Source: Thauera sedimentorum
GTDB taxonomy: Bacteria; Pseudomonadota; Gammaproteobacteria; Burkholderiales; Rhodocyclaceae
NCBI RefSeq assembly: GCF_014489115.1
Contig: NZ_JACTAH010000002.1
Coordinates: 1,408,586-1,472,585 of the forward strand
Length of the DNA stretch: 64,000 bases
Direction: 5' to 3'
In this document: positions 11,331-21,932 of the stretch, in pieces
How positions within the stretch are numbered: the first letter of the stretch is position 1
How the letters are laid out: each line of letters starts with the position of its first letter
The notes under the pieces: generated by a model
Database searches by the model: none
What the model was told of the DNA's origin: nothing
The model's input: only the letters and a program-made list of their open reading frames with translations
Program-made: the position numbers and the translations under genes

Positions 11331-12080
11331 ATGCTGCTCATTCCCGCCATCGACCTCAAGGACGGCCATTGCGTACGCCTCAAGCAGGGCGAAATGGACG
11401 ACGCCACGGTGTTTTCCGAACAACCGGCCGCGATGGCCCGCCACTGGATCGACCAGGGCGCGCGTCGCCTGCACCTGGTTGACCTCAATGGCGCGTTTGC
11501 CGGCAAACCCAAGAACGAAGCGGCCATCCGCGCGATCTGCGACGAAGTCGGCGACGACATTCCGGTGCAGCTCGGCGGCGGTATCCGCGACCTCGACACC
11601 ATCGAGCGTTATCTCGACAACGGCATCTCCTATGTGATCATCGGCACTGCCGCGGTGAAGAACCCCGGTTTCCTGCACGACGCCTGTGGCGCCTTCCCCG
11701 GCCACATCATCGTCGGCCTCGATGCCAAGGACGGCAAGGTGGCGGTCGATGGATGGTCCAAGATGACCGGCCACGACGTGGTCGACCTGGCCAAGAAGTA
11801 CGAGGACTACGGCGTCGAGGCGGTGATCTACACCGATATCGGCCGCGACGGCATGCTGTCCGGCGTCAATATCGAAGCCACCGTGCGCCTGGCGCAGGCC
11901 CTGCGCATTCCGGTGATCGCCAGCGGCGGCATCGCCAGCCTGGTGGACATCGACGCCCTGTGCGCGGTGGAGTCCGAAGGAGTGGCCGGGGCAATCACCG
12001 GCCGGGCGATCTACGAAGGCACGCTGGACTTTGCCGCCGCCCAGGCGCGGGCCGACACGCTGAACGGCGGCGCTGCCTGA
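11331..12080 (+). CDS. hisA: ProFAR isomerase HisA
   Basis: (Beta/alpha)8-barrel isomerase acting on N'-ProFAR, 249 residues. The catalytic Asp pair is visible in [15 protein letters not shown] (residue 8) and [11 protein letters not shown], with phosphate-binding loops QLGGGIRD and [11 protein letters not shown]. It lies 60 bases after hisH and its last base is the first base of the hisF ATG. Confidence 0.96.
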   Translation: MLLIPAIDLKDGHCVRLKQGEMDDATVFSEQPAAMARHWIDQGARRLHLVDLNGAFAGKPKNEAAIRAICDEVGDDIPVQLGGGIRDLDTIERYLDNGISYVIIGTAAVKNPGFLHDACGAFPGHIIVGLDAKDGKVAVDGWSKMTGHDVVDLAKKYEDYGVEAVIYTDIGRDGMLSGVNIEATVRLAQALRIPVIASGGIASLVDIDALCAVESEGVAGAITGRAIYEGTLDFAAAQARADTLNGGAA

Positions 12081-12838
12081 TGCTCGCCAAGCGCATCATC
12101 CCCTGCCTGGACGTCAATGCCGGGCGCGTGGTCAAGGGCGTGAATTTCGTCGAGCTGCGCGATGCCGGCGATCCGGTGGAAATTGCGCGACGCTACGACG
12201 AGCAGGGCGCGGACGAGATCACCTTCCTGGACATCACCGCCAGCTCCGACGCGCGCGACATCATCCTGCACGTGGTCGAGCAGGTGGCCGAGCAGGTCTT
12301 CATTCCGCTCACCGTCGGTGGTGGCGTGCGTACCGTCGATGATGTGCGCCGCCTGCTCAATGCCGGTGCCGACAAGGTCAGCATCAACACCGCGGCGGTG
12401 AACAACCCGCAGATCGTCGCCGACGCCAGCGGCAAGGTCGGCAGCCAGTGCATCGTGGTGGCGATCGACGCCAAGCAGACCGCGCCGGGCAAGTGGGAGG
12501 TGTTCACCCACGGCGGGCGCAACAATACAGGCCTGGACGCCATCGAATGGGCCAAGAAGGTGGAGTCGCTGGGCGCCGGCGAGATCCTGCTGACCAGCAT
12601 GGATCGCGACGGCACCAAGATCGGTTTCGACCTCGGTCTGACCCGTGCGGTGTCGGACGCGGTGCGCGTTCCGGTGATCGCCAGTGGCGGCGTCGGCTCG
12701 CTCGAACACCTGGTCGACGGGGTCACCGAGGGGCGTGCGGACGCGGTGCTGGCCGCCAGCATCTTCCATTTCGGACAACACACGGTGCGCGAAGCCAAGG
12801 AGCTGATGCGCAGCCGGGGCATCGAGGTACGACTGTGA
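12080..12838 (+). CDS. hisF: Imidazole glycerol phosphate synthase, cyclase subunit HisF
   Basis: HisF uses ammonia from HisH to convert PRFAR to imidazole-glycerol phosphate and AICAR. 252 residues with catalytic Asp in [15 protein letters not shown] and a second in [15 protein letters not shown]; phosphate loops [10 protein letters not shown] and [11 protein letters not shown]. The ATG at 12080 overlaps the hisA stop (TGATG), and the hisF stop overlaps the hisI GTG. Confidence 0.96.
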   Translation: MLAKRIIPCLDVNAGRVVKGVNFVELRDAGDPVEIARRYDEQGADEITFLDITASSDARDIILHVVEQVAEQVFIPLTVGGGVRTVDDVRRLLNAGADKVSINTAAVNNPQIVADASGKVGSQCIVVAIDAKQTAPGKWEVFTHGGRNNTGLDAIEWAKKVESLGAGEILLTSMDRDGTKIGFDLGLTRAVSDAVRVPVIASGGVGSLEHLVDGVTEGRADAVLAASIFHFGQHTVREAKELMRSRGIEVRL

Positions 12839-13233
12839 GCGCAGCCAACGCACGGTGGCTCAACGAGGTGCAATGGGACGAGCACGGCCTGGTGCCGGTG
12901 ATCGCCCAGGAGGCGGGCAGCGGCGACGTGCTGATGTTCGCCTGGATGAATCGCGAAGCCTTGCAGCGCACCGCGGAGACCGGTGAGGCCGTCTACTGGT
13001 CGCGCTCGCGCCGCAAGCTCTGGCACAAGGGCGAGGAATCCGGCCATGTACAGAAGGTGGTCGAGATCCGCGTCGACTGCGACAATGACGTCGTGCTGCT
13101 GAAGGTGGAGCAGCAGGGCGGCATCGCCTGTCACACCGGGCGTCACAGCTGTTTCTTCCAGAAGTATCTCGCCGAGGGGCGCTGGGAAGTCGTCGAACCC
13201 GTCGTCAAGGACCCGCAGGAGATCTACAAGTGA
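12835..13233 (+). CDS. hisI: Phosphoribosyl-AMP cyclohydrolase HisI
   Basis: Opens the adenine ring of PR-AMP in the third step of histidine synthesis. 132 residues from a GTG overlapping the hisF stop. Conserved parts include [38 protein letters not shown], the metal-binding [10 protein letters not shown], and the zinc-ligand segment [10 protein letters not shown]. HisI and HisE are separate proteins here, not fused as in enterobacteria. The stop overlaps the hisE start by four bases. Confidence 0.95.
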   Translation: MSAANARWLNEVQWDEHGLVPVIAQEAGSGDVLMFAWMNREALQRTAETGEAVYWSRSRRKLWHKGEESGHVQKVVEIRVDCDNDVVLLKVEQQGGIACHTGRHSCFFQKYLAEGRWEVVEPVVKDPQEIYK

Positions 13234-13556
13234 TCGACATCGAAGTGCTGCATCGCGTGGCGGCCACCCTGGCCGAACGCAAGAAGGCCGACCCGGACTC
13301 TTCCTACGTCTCCAGTCTGTACACCAAGGGCACCGACGCGATCTGCAAGAAGGTGGCCGAGGAGGCGGCGGAAACCATCATGGCCGCCAAGGACAAGGAC
13401 ATGCTCCACCTGGTGTGGGAGGTGACCGACCTGTGGTTCCACTCCATGGTGCTGCTGGCGCACCACGGCCTGTCGGTGGATGACGTGCTCGCCGAATTCC
13501 GCCGCCGCGAAGGCGTGTCGGGCATCGACGAGAAGAAGTCCCGCACCGCGGTCTGA
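13230..13556 (+). CDS. hisE: Phosphoribosyl-ATP pyrophosphatase HisE
   Basis: MazG-like all-alpha pyrophosphohydrolase that converts PR-ATP to PR-AMP. 108 residues. The metal-binding helix motif appears in [15 protein letters not shown] followed by [19 protein letters not shown]. It starts inside the hisI stop. The next gene, a HIT protein, follows by 10 bases, so his transcription probably continues into the HIT and tat genes. Confidence 0.94.
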   Translation: MIDIEVLHRVAATLAERKKADPDSSYVSSLYTKGTDAICKKVAEEAAETIMAAKDKDMLHLVWEVTDLWFHSMVLLAHHGLSVDDVLAEFRRREGVSGIDEKKSRTAV

Positions 13557-13566
13557 GGGCCGGGCG

Positions 13567-13914
13567 ATGAGCGACTGCATTTTCTGCCGCATCGTCAGCG
13601 GCGAGATTCCGGCGAAGAAGATCTACGAGGACGACCTCGTGGTCGCCTTCCATGACATCAATCCGATCGCGCCGGTGCATTTCCTGGTGATTCCGAAGGT
13701 GCATGTGGCGTCGATGGCCGAGCTCACCGACGAGCACGAGGCGGTGATGGGGCGGGTGATGACCGTCGCCGGCCGACTTGCGCGGGAACAAGGCGCGACC
13801 GACGGGTTCAGAACTATTATCAACACCGGCAGGGTGGGCAGGCAGGAGGTGTATCATCTGCACGTTCACATCCTCGGTGGGCCGGAAGTCCTTCCGGCAA
13901 TGTTGAAGCGTTAA
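13567..13914 (+). CDS. HIT-family purine nucleotide hydrolase (HinT-like)
   Basis: Histidine-triad protein of 115 residues. It carries the N-terminal [20 protein letters not shown] with two cysteines, [19 protein letters not shown], and the signature HLHVHILGG whose central His forms the nucleotidyl intermediate. HinT-type proteins hydrolyse AMP-lysine and aminoacyl-adenylates. The ATG at 13567 is preferred over an in-frame ATG at 13480 inside hisE. Confidence 0.92.
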   Translation: MSDCIFCRIVSGEIPAKKIYEDDLVVAFHDINPIAPVHFLVIPKVHVASMAELTDEHEAVMGRVMTVAGRLAREQGATDGFRTIINTGRVGRQEVYHLHVHILGGPEVLPAMLKR

Positions 13915-13924
13915 GGAGAGCGGT

Positions 13925-14161
13925 ATGGGTTCATTCAGCATCTGGCACTGGCTCATCGTGCTGGTCATTGTCCTGCTGGTATTCGGCACCAAGAAGCTGC
14001 GTAACATCGGCCAGGATCTGGGGGGCGCGGTGAAGGGCTTCAAGGACGGCATGAAGGAAGCCGAGGGCTCCGCCGAAGAGGGCAAGCCGCAGCAGAAAAT
14101 CGCCGAAGGCCAGGTGATCGACGCCGAGGCCAAGGAAAAGGTCGAGAAAGCGGGTTCCTGA
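13925..14161 (+). CDS. tatA: Twin-arginine translocase subunit TatA
   Basis: TatA forms the pore-like oligomers of the twin-arginine pathway for folded proteins. 78 residues: short N-terminal membrane helix ([15 protein letters not shown]), the hinge and amphipathic helix [22 protein letters not shown], then a charged tail. A good ribosome-binding site (AAGGAGAG) sits between the HIT stop and this ATG. An intrinsic terminator follows before tatB. Confidence 0.94.
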   Translation: MGSFSIWHWLIVLVIVLLVFGTKKLRNIGQDLGGAVKGFKDGMKEAEGSAEEGKPQQKIAEGQVIDAEAKEKVEKAGS

Positions 14162-14184
14162 AGTCCGCAATCCGCGCGATCGAC

Positions 14185-14216
14185 AAGGGGCGCCGCGCCA
14201 GTGCGCCCCTTCCTTT
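14185..14216 (+). terminator. Intrinsic terminator between tatA and tatB
   Basis: A perfect 9-bp stem (14185-14193 AAGGGGCGC with 14203-14211 GCGCCCCTT), 9-base loop, then CCTTTT. Placed inside tatABC, it would allow more TatA than TatBC, in line with the higher TatA level the pathway needs. The U-run is short, so partial readthrough is likely. Confidence 0.6.
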
Positions 14217-14261
14217 TGGGTTCGGGGAACCCGCCTGATGGCTGACAACAGGCTCTAGCAC

Positions 14262-14765
14262 ATGTTCGATTTTGGTTTTTCCGAGTTGCTGCTGATCGCC
14301 GTGGTCGCGCTGATCGTGGTAGGTCCGGAGCGTTTGCCGAAGGTGGCCCGCACCGCCGGGCACCTGCTCGGGCGCCTGCAGCGCTATGTGGGCGACGTGA
14401 AGTCCGACATCCAGCGCGAGATGCAGCTCGAGGATCTGAAGAAGCTCCAGCAGCAGGTGGAGCAGCAGGCCCGGGATCTCGAGGGCTCGATTCGCGGCCA
14501 GATGAACAACGTGGAGGCGGATCTCAACAAGACGGCGGCAGAAGTCTCAGAGGCCGTTGCGGTGAGCGCGAAACCGTCCGCGGCCGACGAGCCCGCTCCG
14601 CCGGCCAGCGGCAGCGCCCTGCTCGCGGCCGATGCGGTGCCTGAACGAAAGCAGCAGGAAGGCGAGGCTGACGCGCCGCAGGAAGACGCGACACCCAGCC
14701 CGCAACTCGAACTCGGACTCGACCCGGCGGCCTCGGCCTCCCGTCAGCCCGCGGAGAAGGCATGA
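14262..14765 (+). CDS. tatB: Twin-arginine translocase subunit TatB
   Basis: TatB pairs with TatC as receptor for twin-arginine signal peptides. 167 residues: N-terminal helix MFDFGFSELLLIAVVALIVVGPERLPKVA with the conserved Glu and GPERLP hinge, a long amphipathic helix to about residue 90, then a low-complexity acidic/alanine-rich tail. The stop overlaps the tatC start by four bases. Confidence 0.94.
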   Translation: MFDFGFSELLLIAVVALIVVGPERLPKVARTAGHLLGRLQRYVGDVKSDIQREMQLEDLKKLQQQVEQQARDLEGSIRGQMNNVEADLNKTAAEVSEAVAVSAKPSAADEPAPPASGSALLAADAVPERKQQEGEADAPQEDATPSPQLELGLDPAASASRQPAEKA

Positions 14766-15571
14766 GCACGGCAACCCAGGAAACCTTCATCTCCCATCTG
14801 GTCGAGTTGCGCGACCGCCTGCTGCGGGCGGTCGTTGCGGTGATCGTCGTGTTCGTCTGCCTGATGCCCTGGGCCGGCGACATCTACGACCTGCTGGCGC
14901 TGCCGATGATGAATACCCTGCCGGAAGGGACCAACATGATCGCCACCGGGGTGGTGACGCCCTTCTTCGTGCCGGTCAAGGTCACCCTGATGGTGTCCTT
15001 CGTCATCGCCCTGCCGATCGTGCTCTACCAAGCCTGGTCCTTCATCGCGCCGGGTCTCTATGCGCACGAGCGGCGCATGGCCATTCCGCTGGTGCTCGGC
15101 ACCACGCTGCTGTTCCTCATCGGCATGGCGTTCTGCTACTTCTTCGTGTTCGGCATGGTGTTCTCGTTCATTGCCGAGTTCGCGCCGAAGAGCATCGTGC
15201 CTGCGCCGGACATCGAGCAGTACCTGTCCTTCGTGATGACGCTGTTCCTCGCCTTCGGCCTGACCTTCGAGGTGCCGGTGGTGGTCGTGGTGCTGGCACG
15301 GGCCGGGATCGTCAGCATCGAGAAACTCAGGGAGGCGCGCCCGTACGTGATCGTCGGCGCCTTCGTGATCGCCGCGATCGTCACCCCGCCCGACGTCATT
15401 TCGCAACTGCTGCTGGCGATACCGATGTGCCTGCTCTACGAGTTCGGCATCATGCTGGCGAAGATGGTCCGCAAACCCGCGGTGCCCGCGGTCTACGAGC
15501 CGCCGAGCGAAGATGAGATGGACCGCGAACTCGACCGCATCGAGGCTTCGGAGCGCAGCGACGGCAAGTGA
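14762..15571 (+). CDS. tatC: Twin-arginine translocase subunit TatC
   Basis: Six-helix membrane protein that recognises the twin-arginine motif. 269 residues, beginning with FISHLVELRDRLLRAV (the conserved Glu-Leu-Arg motif), then PLYEQAWSFIAPGLY-like sequence (YQAWSFIAPGLYAHERR) and TFEVPVVVVVL near the C terminus. Last gene of the his-HIT-tat run; it converges on the DegS-like protease gene. Confidence 0.96.
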   Translation: MSTATQETFISHLVELRDRLLRAVVAVIVVFVCLMPWAGDIYDLLALPMMNTLPEGTNMIATGVVTPFFVPVKVTLMVSFVIALPIVLYQAWSFIAPGLYAHERRMAIPLVLGTTLLFLIGMAFCYFFVFGMVFSFIAEFAPKSIVPAPDIEQYLSFVMTLFLAFGLTFEVPVVVVVLARAGIVSIEKLREARPYVIVGAFVIAAIVTPPDVISQLLLAIPMCLLYEFGIMLAKMVRKPAVPAVYEPPSEDEMDRELDRIEASERSDGK

Positions 15572-15586
15572 GGCTTGCACGGCGGT

Positions 15587-15604
15587 GCGCTCCGCGCGGA
15601 GCGC
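15587..15604. other. 18-bp perfect palindrome after tatC
   Basis: GCGCTCCG-CG-CGGAGCGC, directly after the tatC stop in the 235-base convergent gap before the protease gene. It can form an 8-bp hairpin but no U-run follows on either strand, so it is at most a weak terminator or an RNA 3'-end stabiliser. I see nothing else in the gap. Confidence 0.4.
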
Positions 15605-15806
15605 GCTGTGGGCCTCCGGGCGCATCGCGGCTTCATCGATGAAGGCTCAGCCAGTCCTTGCCTGAGGGCAGGCGAGAAGATCCGTCGGGCAGCCGGCTGG
15701 CCGGCGGCGCCCGCAGCCCTGTCCATTCAAGCTTGAAACGTCGTCGCCGCCCTGCGCAGCGCACCTTGGTCATGGCGCGCGTGCGTCGTGACTACATCAC
15801 GGATGC

Positions 15807-16979
<1,173 letters not shown>

Positions 16980-17049
16980 AATGTGCTTTTGCGACGGTTG
17001 GCCGGAGCGGCCGCCGAAGGGGTGGAACGAAACGATGGACGGAGGCAGG

Positions 17050-17796
17050 ATGCAACTCAGTGCGCTGCGAACACACCTTGACGAATTGCTTGAAGTCTCG
17101 CGCTTACGGGATTATTGCCCAAACGGCCTGCAAGTGGAAGGACGCCCCGAGGTGAGGCGGGTGCTGTGCGGCGTGACCGCCAGCCAGGCACTTCTCGACC
17201 GGGCGGTGGCCGGCGCGTTCGACGCGATCCTGGTGCATCACGGCTATTTCTGGAAGGGTGAGGATGGCCGCGTGACAGGTATCCGCCGCCAGCGCCTGGC
17301 GACCCTTCTGACCCATGACATCAGCCTGCTGGCCTACCATCTTCCGCTGGACGTCCATCCCGAACTCGGCAACAACGCCCAACTCGGCCGGCTGATGGGG
17401 TGGCGTGCGGATGGGCGCTTCGCCGACCAGGATCTCGGTTGGCTGGGGGTCTTGCCGCAGCCCGAACCGGCTTCCCGGATCGCACGGTCGATCGCTGCGC
17501 GCCTCGGACGCGACCCCCTGCTGGTGGGCGACGGCGAGCGCATGGTGCGTCGCGTGGCATGGTGCACCGGCGGCGCCCAGGGCTATTTCGAGCAGGCGAT
17601 CCTGGCCGGGGCCGACCTCTATGTCTCGGGCGAGATCTCCGAGCAGACCGTGCATCTTGCGCGCGAATCCGGTGTGCCTTACCTGGCCGCCGGCCATCAC
17701 GCGACCGAACGCTACGGCGCCCGCGCGCTGGCGCGCTACCTCGTCGACACGCTTGGCCTGGAGGCCGAATTCGTCGATATCGACAATCCTGTCTGA
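17050..17796 (+). CDS. Nif3-like dinuclear metal-center protein (DUF34)
   Basis: NIF3/YbgI-family protein of 248 residues. Metal-binding histidines are visible in ILVHHGYFWKGED, LLAYHLPLDVHPELGNN and the C-terminal YLAAGHHATERYGARAL. Members are often labelled GTP cyclohydrolase I type 2, but a physiological reaction is not agreed. GGAGG four bases upstream favours the ATG at 17050 over an in-frame ATG at 17035. Confidence 0.9.
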   Translation: MQLSALRTHLDELLEVSRLRDYCPNGLQVEGRPEVRRVLCGVTASQALLDRAVAGAFDAILVHHGYFWKGEDGRVTGIRRQRLATLLTHDISLLAYHLPLDVHPELGNNAQLGRLMGWRADGRFADQDLGWLGVLPQPEPASRIARSIAARLGRDPLLVGDGERMVRRVAWCTGGAQGYFEQAILAGADLYVSGEISEQTVHLARESGVPYLAAGHHATERYGARALARYLVDTLGLEAEFVDIDNPV

Positions 17797-17826
17797 GCCT
17801 GCCCGCCACGCGCGGACCTGGCGTGA

Positions 17827-19731
17827 TCAGCCGGCGGCGTCGGCGCCGGGCGCGCGGTAGCGCCCGAGCTGGACCTCCAGCACCGAGGCCAGCATCAGAA
17901 GTTCATCGACCACGCTCAGCGGGAATCCCTGGCGGGTGCCTTCGCGGTTGTCACGCAGCAGCTTCTCCAGGTAGGCCTGGCATTCGACGGTGCGCCAGGT
18001 GCGGACCAGCGTGTCGACCACGTGGGGCATGTCCTCGACGTGATGGGTGGCCAGGCGCGCCTCGTCGTAGTTGTCCCAGGTGACCGTCTTGACGTTGAAG
18101 GTCTTGTTGAGCTGGCGCGACAGCCCGTCGAACTCGGCGCGCATGCCGGCAGCACGGTAGACGTCCAGCAGCTTCAGCCAGGGCTGTACCGCCTGTTGCG
18201 GATTGCCGCGGATGAACTCGGCGAGGGTCTCGGCGGCGCCCTGGACGCGGCCGAAGCTCATCATGATCTCGGCCAGTTCCACTGCGGATTCATGTTCCTC
18301 GATGTTCTCGTCCTCGACGGCGATCGGTGCGACCGACGGGGCCGCCCACTCGTAGGACGGTGTCGGTGGCGCTTCTTCCGTGGGCGGGCGGTCGAGCTGA
18401 ATCGCGCCGCGCGAGGGCTCCAGGCCGCTGGCCGCGCGGGCCTCCTCGGGCCACACGCCCGCGGCGGGCTGGGTTGTTGTCGATAGCGAGGCCGCGCGCG
18501 CTGCGGCCGCATCGCGACGCCGGCGATCCAGCGCCTGAAGTCCCAGGATGGCGGCGACGATGCCGGCGAACAGGGCGAGATAGAGCGGCCAGTCGCTCCT
18601 TGGCGCAGTGCTTGCCGGTACATTGGCCTCGATCGCCGGGGCCGCGGGCTGCTGTGCCGGCGGAGCGGGCGTGGCTTGGGCCGGCATTGCCGCGTCGAGA
18701 CGGTTTGCGCGGTCGATGAGTTCGGCCTGGATGCGTTCGAGCTCGCGGATGCGTTCGAGCAGATCGACCTGAGCCTGGATGCTGCGGTCGATGGCCGCAA
18801 CCAGCTGGCGCTCGCGGGCGCCGGAGTCGGCGCTGGCATCGTAGCGCGGGCCGGCAGGCGCGTCCGCTGTCGCGTCCTCCGCAACATCGACGACCAGCCG
18901 GTCCTCCCGCGGCGCACTGGGCGGTGGCGTCGCGGCGGGGCGGCGTGGCGCAGCAGGCGTCATCTGGGCGGGCTTCCGTTCCGCGGTGCGCGCGGGGCTG
19001 CCTGAGCCTGCCGTCGCGGGGGCGCTCACGCGGGCCGGATCGGGCACCAGCAGCTCGGTGCCCGGGGGGAGCGCTCGGGCGCGTGAATCGCGGTCGGGGA
19101 ACAGTGTGGGGTTGGCGCGGGCGGCGTCGGCGACGAAGCGCTCTCGAATCGCCGGCTCATGCGGATAGAGCGCCGCCGCGAGGCTTTCGAGGGATTCGCC
19201 GGGTGCCGTCGTCCAGGTCTGGTGGCGCGCCGCCTGAGCGGGCTGCGGTGCCGGAGAGGGGGTGCGGGAGGGCTGGGCTTTCGCAGCCGCGGGCGACGGG
19301 GCCGCCGCCGCATCCGCCTGCAGTGTCGGGAGCGCCACCGGAAAAGGGAGCAGCAGGGTGTATTCGCGGCGCAGCCGCGAGGCGCAGACGTTGTCTATCC
19401 CGAGACGCAGAACCGGCTCGTTGACCGGGGTCGGGGCGCTTATGGTGATGATCTTGTCGCCGCGCGAGGATGTGGAGATCCGTGCGCGGGTGACCCATGG
19501 TCCTGCGTCCGCCGCACCGGGGGCGATGCGCAGGCATTCGCCCGCTTCTTCGAGTCTGCCCGCGCCGAGCTGCAGATCGACCCGCAGCGGTTCGCCAAGC
19601 GCCGACAGCGACAGCACCTCTCCGAGCGCGACCGCGTGTACCGTGGGCGACGCCGGGAGCAGCGTGAATGCCGCGGCGAGCGGAAGGAGGATTGGCGTCA
19701 GCTTGTTCTTGGTCTTGGTCATTGTCCGCAT
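17827..19731 (-). CDS. FimV-like LysM inner-membrane protein
   Basis: About 634 residues with the FimV plan: signal peptide ending near AVA, an N-terminal domain beginning LGEVLSLSALGEPLRVDLQL, a LysM-like peptidoglycan-binding segment (TAPGESLESLAAALYP to LLVPDPARV), Pro/Ala-rich linkers, a coiled coil (IDRSIQAQVDLLERIRELERIQAELIDRA), one membrane helix (YLALFAGIVAAILGLQAL) and a cytoplasmic helical C terminus. FimV proteins organise polar type IV pilus and type II secretion machinery. No pilus operon is adjacent. ATG 19731 or 19722 are both possible starts; the long upstream frame is not coding. Confidence 0.82.
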   Translation of the reverse strand: MRTMTKTKNKLTPILLPLAAAFTLLPASPTVHAVALGEVLSLSALGEPLRVDLQLGAGRLEEAGECLRIAPGAADAGPWVTRARISTSSRGDKIITISAPTPVNEPVLRLGIDNVCASRLRREYTLLLPFPVALPTLQADAAAAPSPAAAKAQPSRTPSPAPQPAQAARHQTWTTAPGESLESLAAALYPHEPAIRERFVADAARANPTLFPDRDSRARALPPGTELLVPDPARVSAPATAGSGSPARTAERKPAQMTPAAPRRPAATPPPSAPREDRLVVDVAEDATADAPAGPRYDASADSGARERQLVAAIDRSIQAQVDLLERIRELERIQAELIDRANRLDAAMPAQATPAPPAQQPAAPAIEANVPASTAPRSDWPLYLALFAGIVAAILGLQALDRRRRDAAAARAASLSTTTQPAAGVWPEEARAASGLEPSRGAIQLDRPPTEEAPPTPSYEWAAPSVAPIAVEDENIEEHESAVELAEIMMSFGRVQGAAETLAEFIRGNPQQAVQPWLKLLDVYRAAGMRAEFDGLSRQLNKTFNVKTVTWDNYDEARLATHHVEDMPHVVDTLVRTWRTVECQAYLEKLLRDNREGTRQGFPLSVVDELLMLASVLEVQLGRYRAPGADAAG

Positions 19732-19935
19732 CGCGGGTTGCTGAGCGGCACCGGGCGGTGGCGATGCCGATATTGTCGGCCATTCTAGTGGCTGTCGCGG
19801 GGCTTCGCATCCGGGCGTGTGCATAATTTCACTGCTTTCGCATCCTCCGCCCGCCTCTCGGACCGGACGGCCATCCGTCACGCGCGCCGAAATCGCGGTA
19901 AGATCGTCGGCACCATACGTTACCGTACGTGAAGC

Positions 19936-20490
19936 ATGCCGCTTTCTGCCCCCAAATCCCCGCGGCAGCGGGTCCATACACGGCGTATCGAGGTCGAGGG
20001 TTTCCGCCGCGACGACGGCTTGCTGGAGCTCGAGGCCTGTCTGCGCGACGTGAAGGATCTCGACTATCCGATCGCCTCGGGCGTCCGTCGGGCCGGCGAT
20101 CCGGTGCACGAGATGCGCGTGCGGATCACCATCGATGCCGCCTTCAACATTCTCGATGCCGAGGCGTGCTCCGACTGGGTGCCGTACCCGGGCGGGTGCG
20201 ACACCATCGGGCCGGCCTACCGGCAACTGATCGGCCTGAACCTCGTGCGTGGCTTTCGCCGGACCGTGGGCGAGATGTTCGCCGATGTGCGGGGCTGCTC
20301 GCATGTCACCGAGCTCTTGCTGAGCCTGCCCACCGCGGCGATCCAGACCTTCGCCACCTTTCGTCGCGACAACGAGGACAACGGCGAGAAGCCTTTTCAG
20401 CTCGACCGCTGCCACGCGCTGGACACCGGCAGCGAAACGGTGCGCCGCTACTATCCGAAGTGGTACCGCACGCCGGGGGGCGGGGGCTGA
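19936..20490 (+). CDS. DUF2889 family protein
   Basis: Protein of 184 residues recognised as DUF2889: [78 protein letters not shown] core, and a C-terminal [22 protein letters not shown] helix. No signal peptide or membrane segment. Function is not established. It stands alone between the divergent FimV-like gene and sucC. Confidence 0.82.
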   Translation: MPLSAPKSPRQRVHTRRIEVEGFRRDDGLLELEACLRDVKDLDYPIASGVRRAGDPVHEMRVRITIDAAFNILDAEACSDWVPYPGGCDTIGPAYRQLIGLNLVRGFRRTVGEMFADVRGCSHVTELLLSLPTAAIQTFATFRRDNEDNGEKPFQLDRCHALDTGSETVRRYYPKWYRTPGGGG

Positions 20491-20558
20491 CGGCAGGGGC
20501 CTCGTCCGTCTCTGTGCTGCACTGCGGGCAAGGTCCGGTTGCACTGCGCAAATCCGGT

Positions 20559-20564
20559 TATAAT
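20559..20564 (+). promoter_or_regulatory. Candidate -10 box (TATAAT) for sucCD
   Basis: Perfect TATAAT in the 269-base gap before sucC. The nearest -35-like hexamer, TTGCAC at 20539-20544, is only 14 bases away, so the promoter may depend on an activator or a different -35. It implies a leader of about 190 bases. Confidence 0.45.
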
Positions 20565-20759
20565 CCTGCGGTCCTGCCGTGCGTCCGGATGTTTTTTGGC
20601 GTGCGCGGAGGGGCCGGGGCCGGCCATCGGCGGTCGCTCCGCAAGCGGTGTCTGCGCCGGGCGAGGGAGGCTGGCGCGCATCGTGGAGCCTCGCTCCGAA
20701 ACGACCCATCAACCTGTTCGCGGGCGTGTTCGCTTCGCGACTTCGATCGAAGGGCAATC

Positions 20760-21920
20760 ATGAAGATTCATGAGTATCAGGCAAAAGAACTGCTGAGGAA
20801 GTACGGCGTGGTGACGCCGCGCGGCAAGGCGTGTTTCAGCGTCGATGAAGCAGTCGCAGCAGCCGAAGAGCTGGGCGGCAAGATCTGGGTGGTGAAGGCC
20901 CAGATTCACGCCGGTGGGCGTGGCAAGGGCGGCGGCGTGAAGCTCGCCCGCTCCATGGACGAAGTGCGTCAGCTGGCCGGCGAGATCCTCGGCATGCAGC
21001 TGGTGACCCACCAGACCGGCCCCGAGGGCCAGAAGGTGCGTCGTCTGCTGATCGAGGAAGGCGCCGACATCAAGAAGGAATACTACGTTGCGGCGCTGAC
21101 CGACCGTGCGACCCAGAAGGTGGCGATGATGGCCTCCTCCGAGGGCGGCATGGACATCGAGGAAGTCGCGCACAACACCCCCGAGAAGATCATCAAGGTG
21201 TTCGTCGATCCGCTGGTCGGCCTCACCGACGCGCAGGCCACCGAGCTGGCCCAGGGCATCGGCGTTCCCGAAGGCTCCATGGCCCAGGCGGTCGACACGC
21301 TGAAGAAGCTGTACACCTGCTACATGGAAACCGATGCCTCGCTGGCCGAGATCAACCCACTGATCCTCGAAGGCAACGGCAACATCAAGGCGCTGGACGC
21401 CAAGTTCAACTTCGACTCCAACGCCCTCTACCGTCACCCGGAAATCGTCGAGTACCGCGACCTGGACGAAGAGGATGCCGACGAGATCGAAGCCTCCAAG
21501 TTCGACCTGGCCTACATCAGCCTGGACGGCAACATCGGCTGCCTGGTGAACGGTGCCGGCCTGGCCATGGCCACCATGGACACCATCAAGCTGTTCGGCG
21601 CCGAGCCGGCCAACTTCCTGGACGTGGGCGGCGGTGCGACCACCGAGAAGGTCACCGAAGCCTTCAAGATCATGCTCAAGAACCCCAAGGTCAAGGGCAT
21701 CCTGGTGAACATCTTCGGCGGCATCATGCGCTGCGACACCATCGCCACCGGCGTGGTCGCGGCCGCGCGCGAAGTGCATCTCTCCGTCCCGCTCGTGGTG
21801 CGCATGAAGGGCACCAACGAAGACCTCGGCAAGAAAATCCTCGCCGAGTCGGGCCTGCCGATCATCTCCGCCGACACCATGGCGGAAGCCGCGACCAAGA
21901 TCGTCGCCGCTGTTCAGTAA
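20760..21920 (+). CDS. sucC: Succinate--CoA ligase (ADP-forming) beta subunit
   Basis: Beta subunit of succinyl-CoA synthetase in the TCA cycle; carries the ATP-grasp nucleotide site. 386 residues with [45 protein letters not shown] and [23 protein letters not shown] six bases before the ATG is the ribosome-binding site; the open frame extending upstream to 19929 is not coding. sucD follows after 12 bases. Confidence 0.98.
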   Translation: MKIHEYQAKELLRKYGVVTPRGKACFSVDEAVAAAEELGGKIWVVKAQIHAGGRGKGGGVKLARSMDEVRQLAGEILGMQLVTHQTGPEGQKVRRLLIEEGADIKKEYYVAALTDRATQKVAMMASSEGGMDIEEVAHNTPEKIIKVFVDPLVGLTDAQATELAQGIGVPEGSMAQAVDTLKKLYTCYMETDASLAEINPLILEGNGNIKALDAKFNFDSNALYRHPEIVEYRDLDEEDADEIEASKFDLAYISLDGNIGCLVNGAGLAMATMDTIKLFGAEPANFLDVGGGATTEKVTEAFKIMLKNPKVKGILVNIFGGIMRCDTIATGVVAAAREVHLSVPLVVRMKGTNEDLGKKILAESGLPIISADTMAEAATKIVAAVQ

Positions 21921-21932
21921 GGAGAGTTGCGA

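Noticed and set aside
15572..15806. tRNA or small RNA between tatC and the protease gene
   Set aside because: Only an 18-bp palindrome is present; no cloverleaf, no terminator U-run and no promoter pattern.
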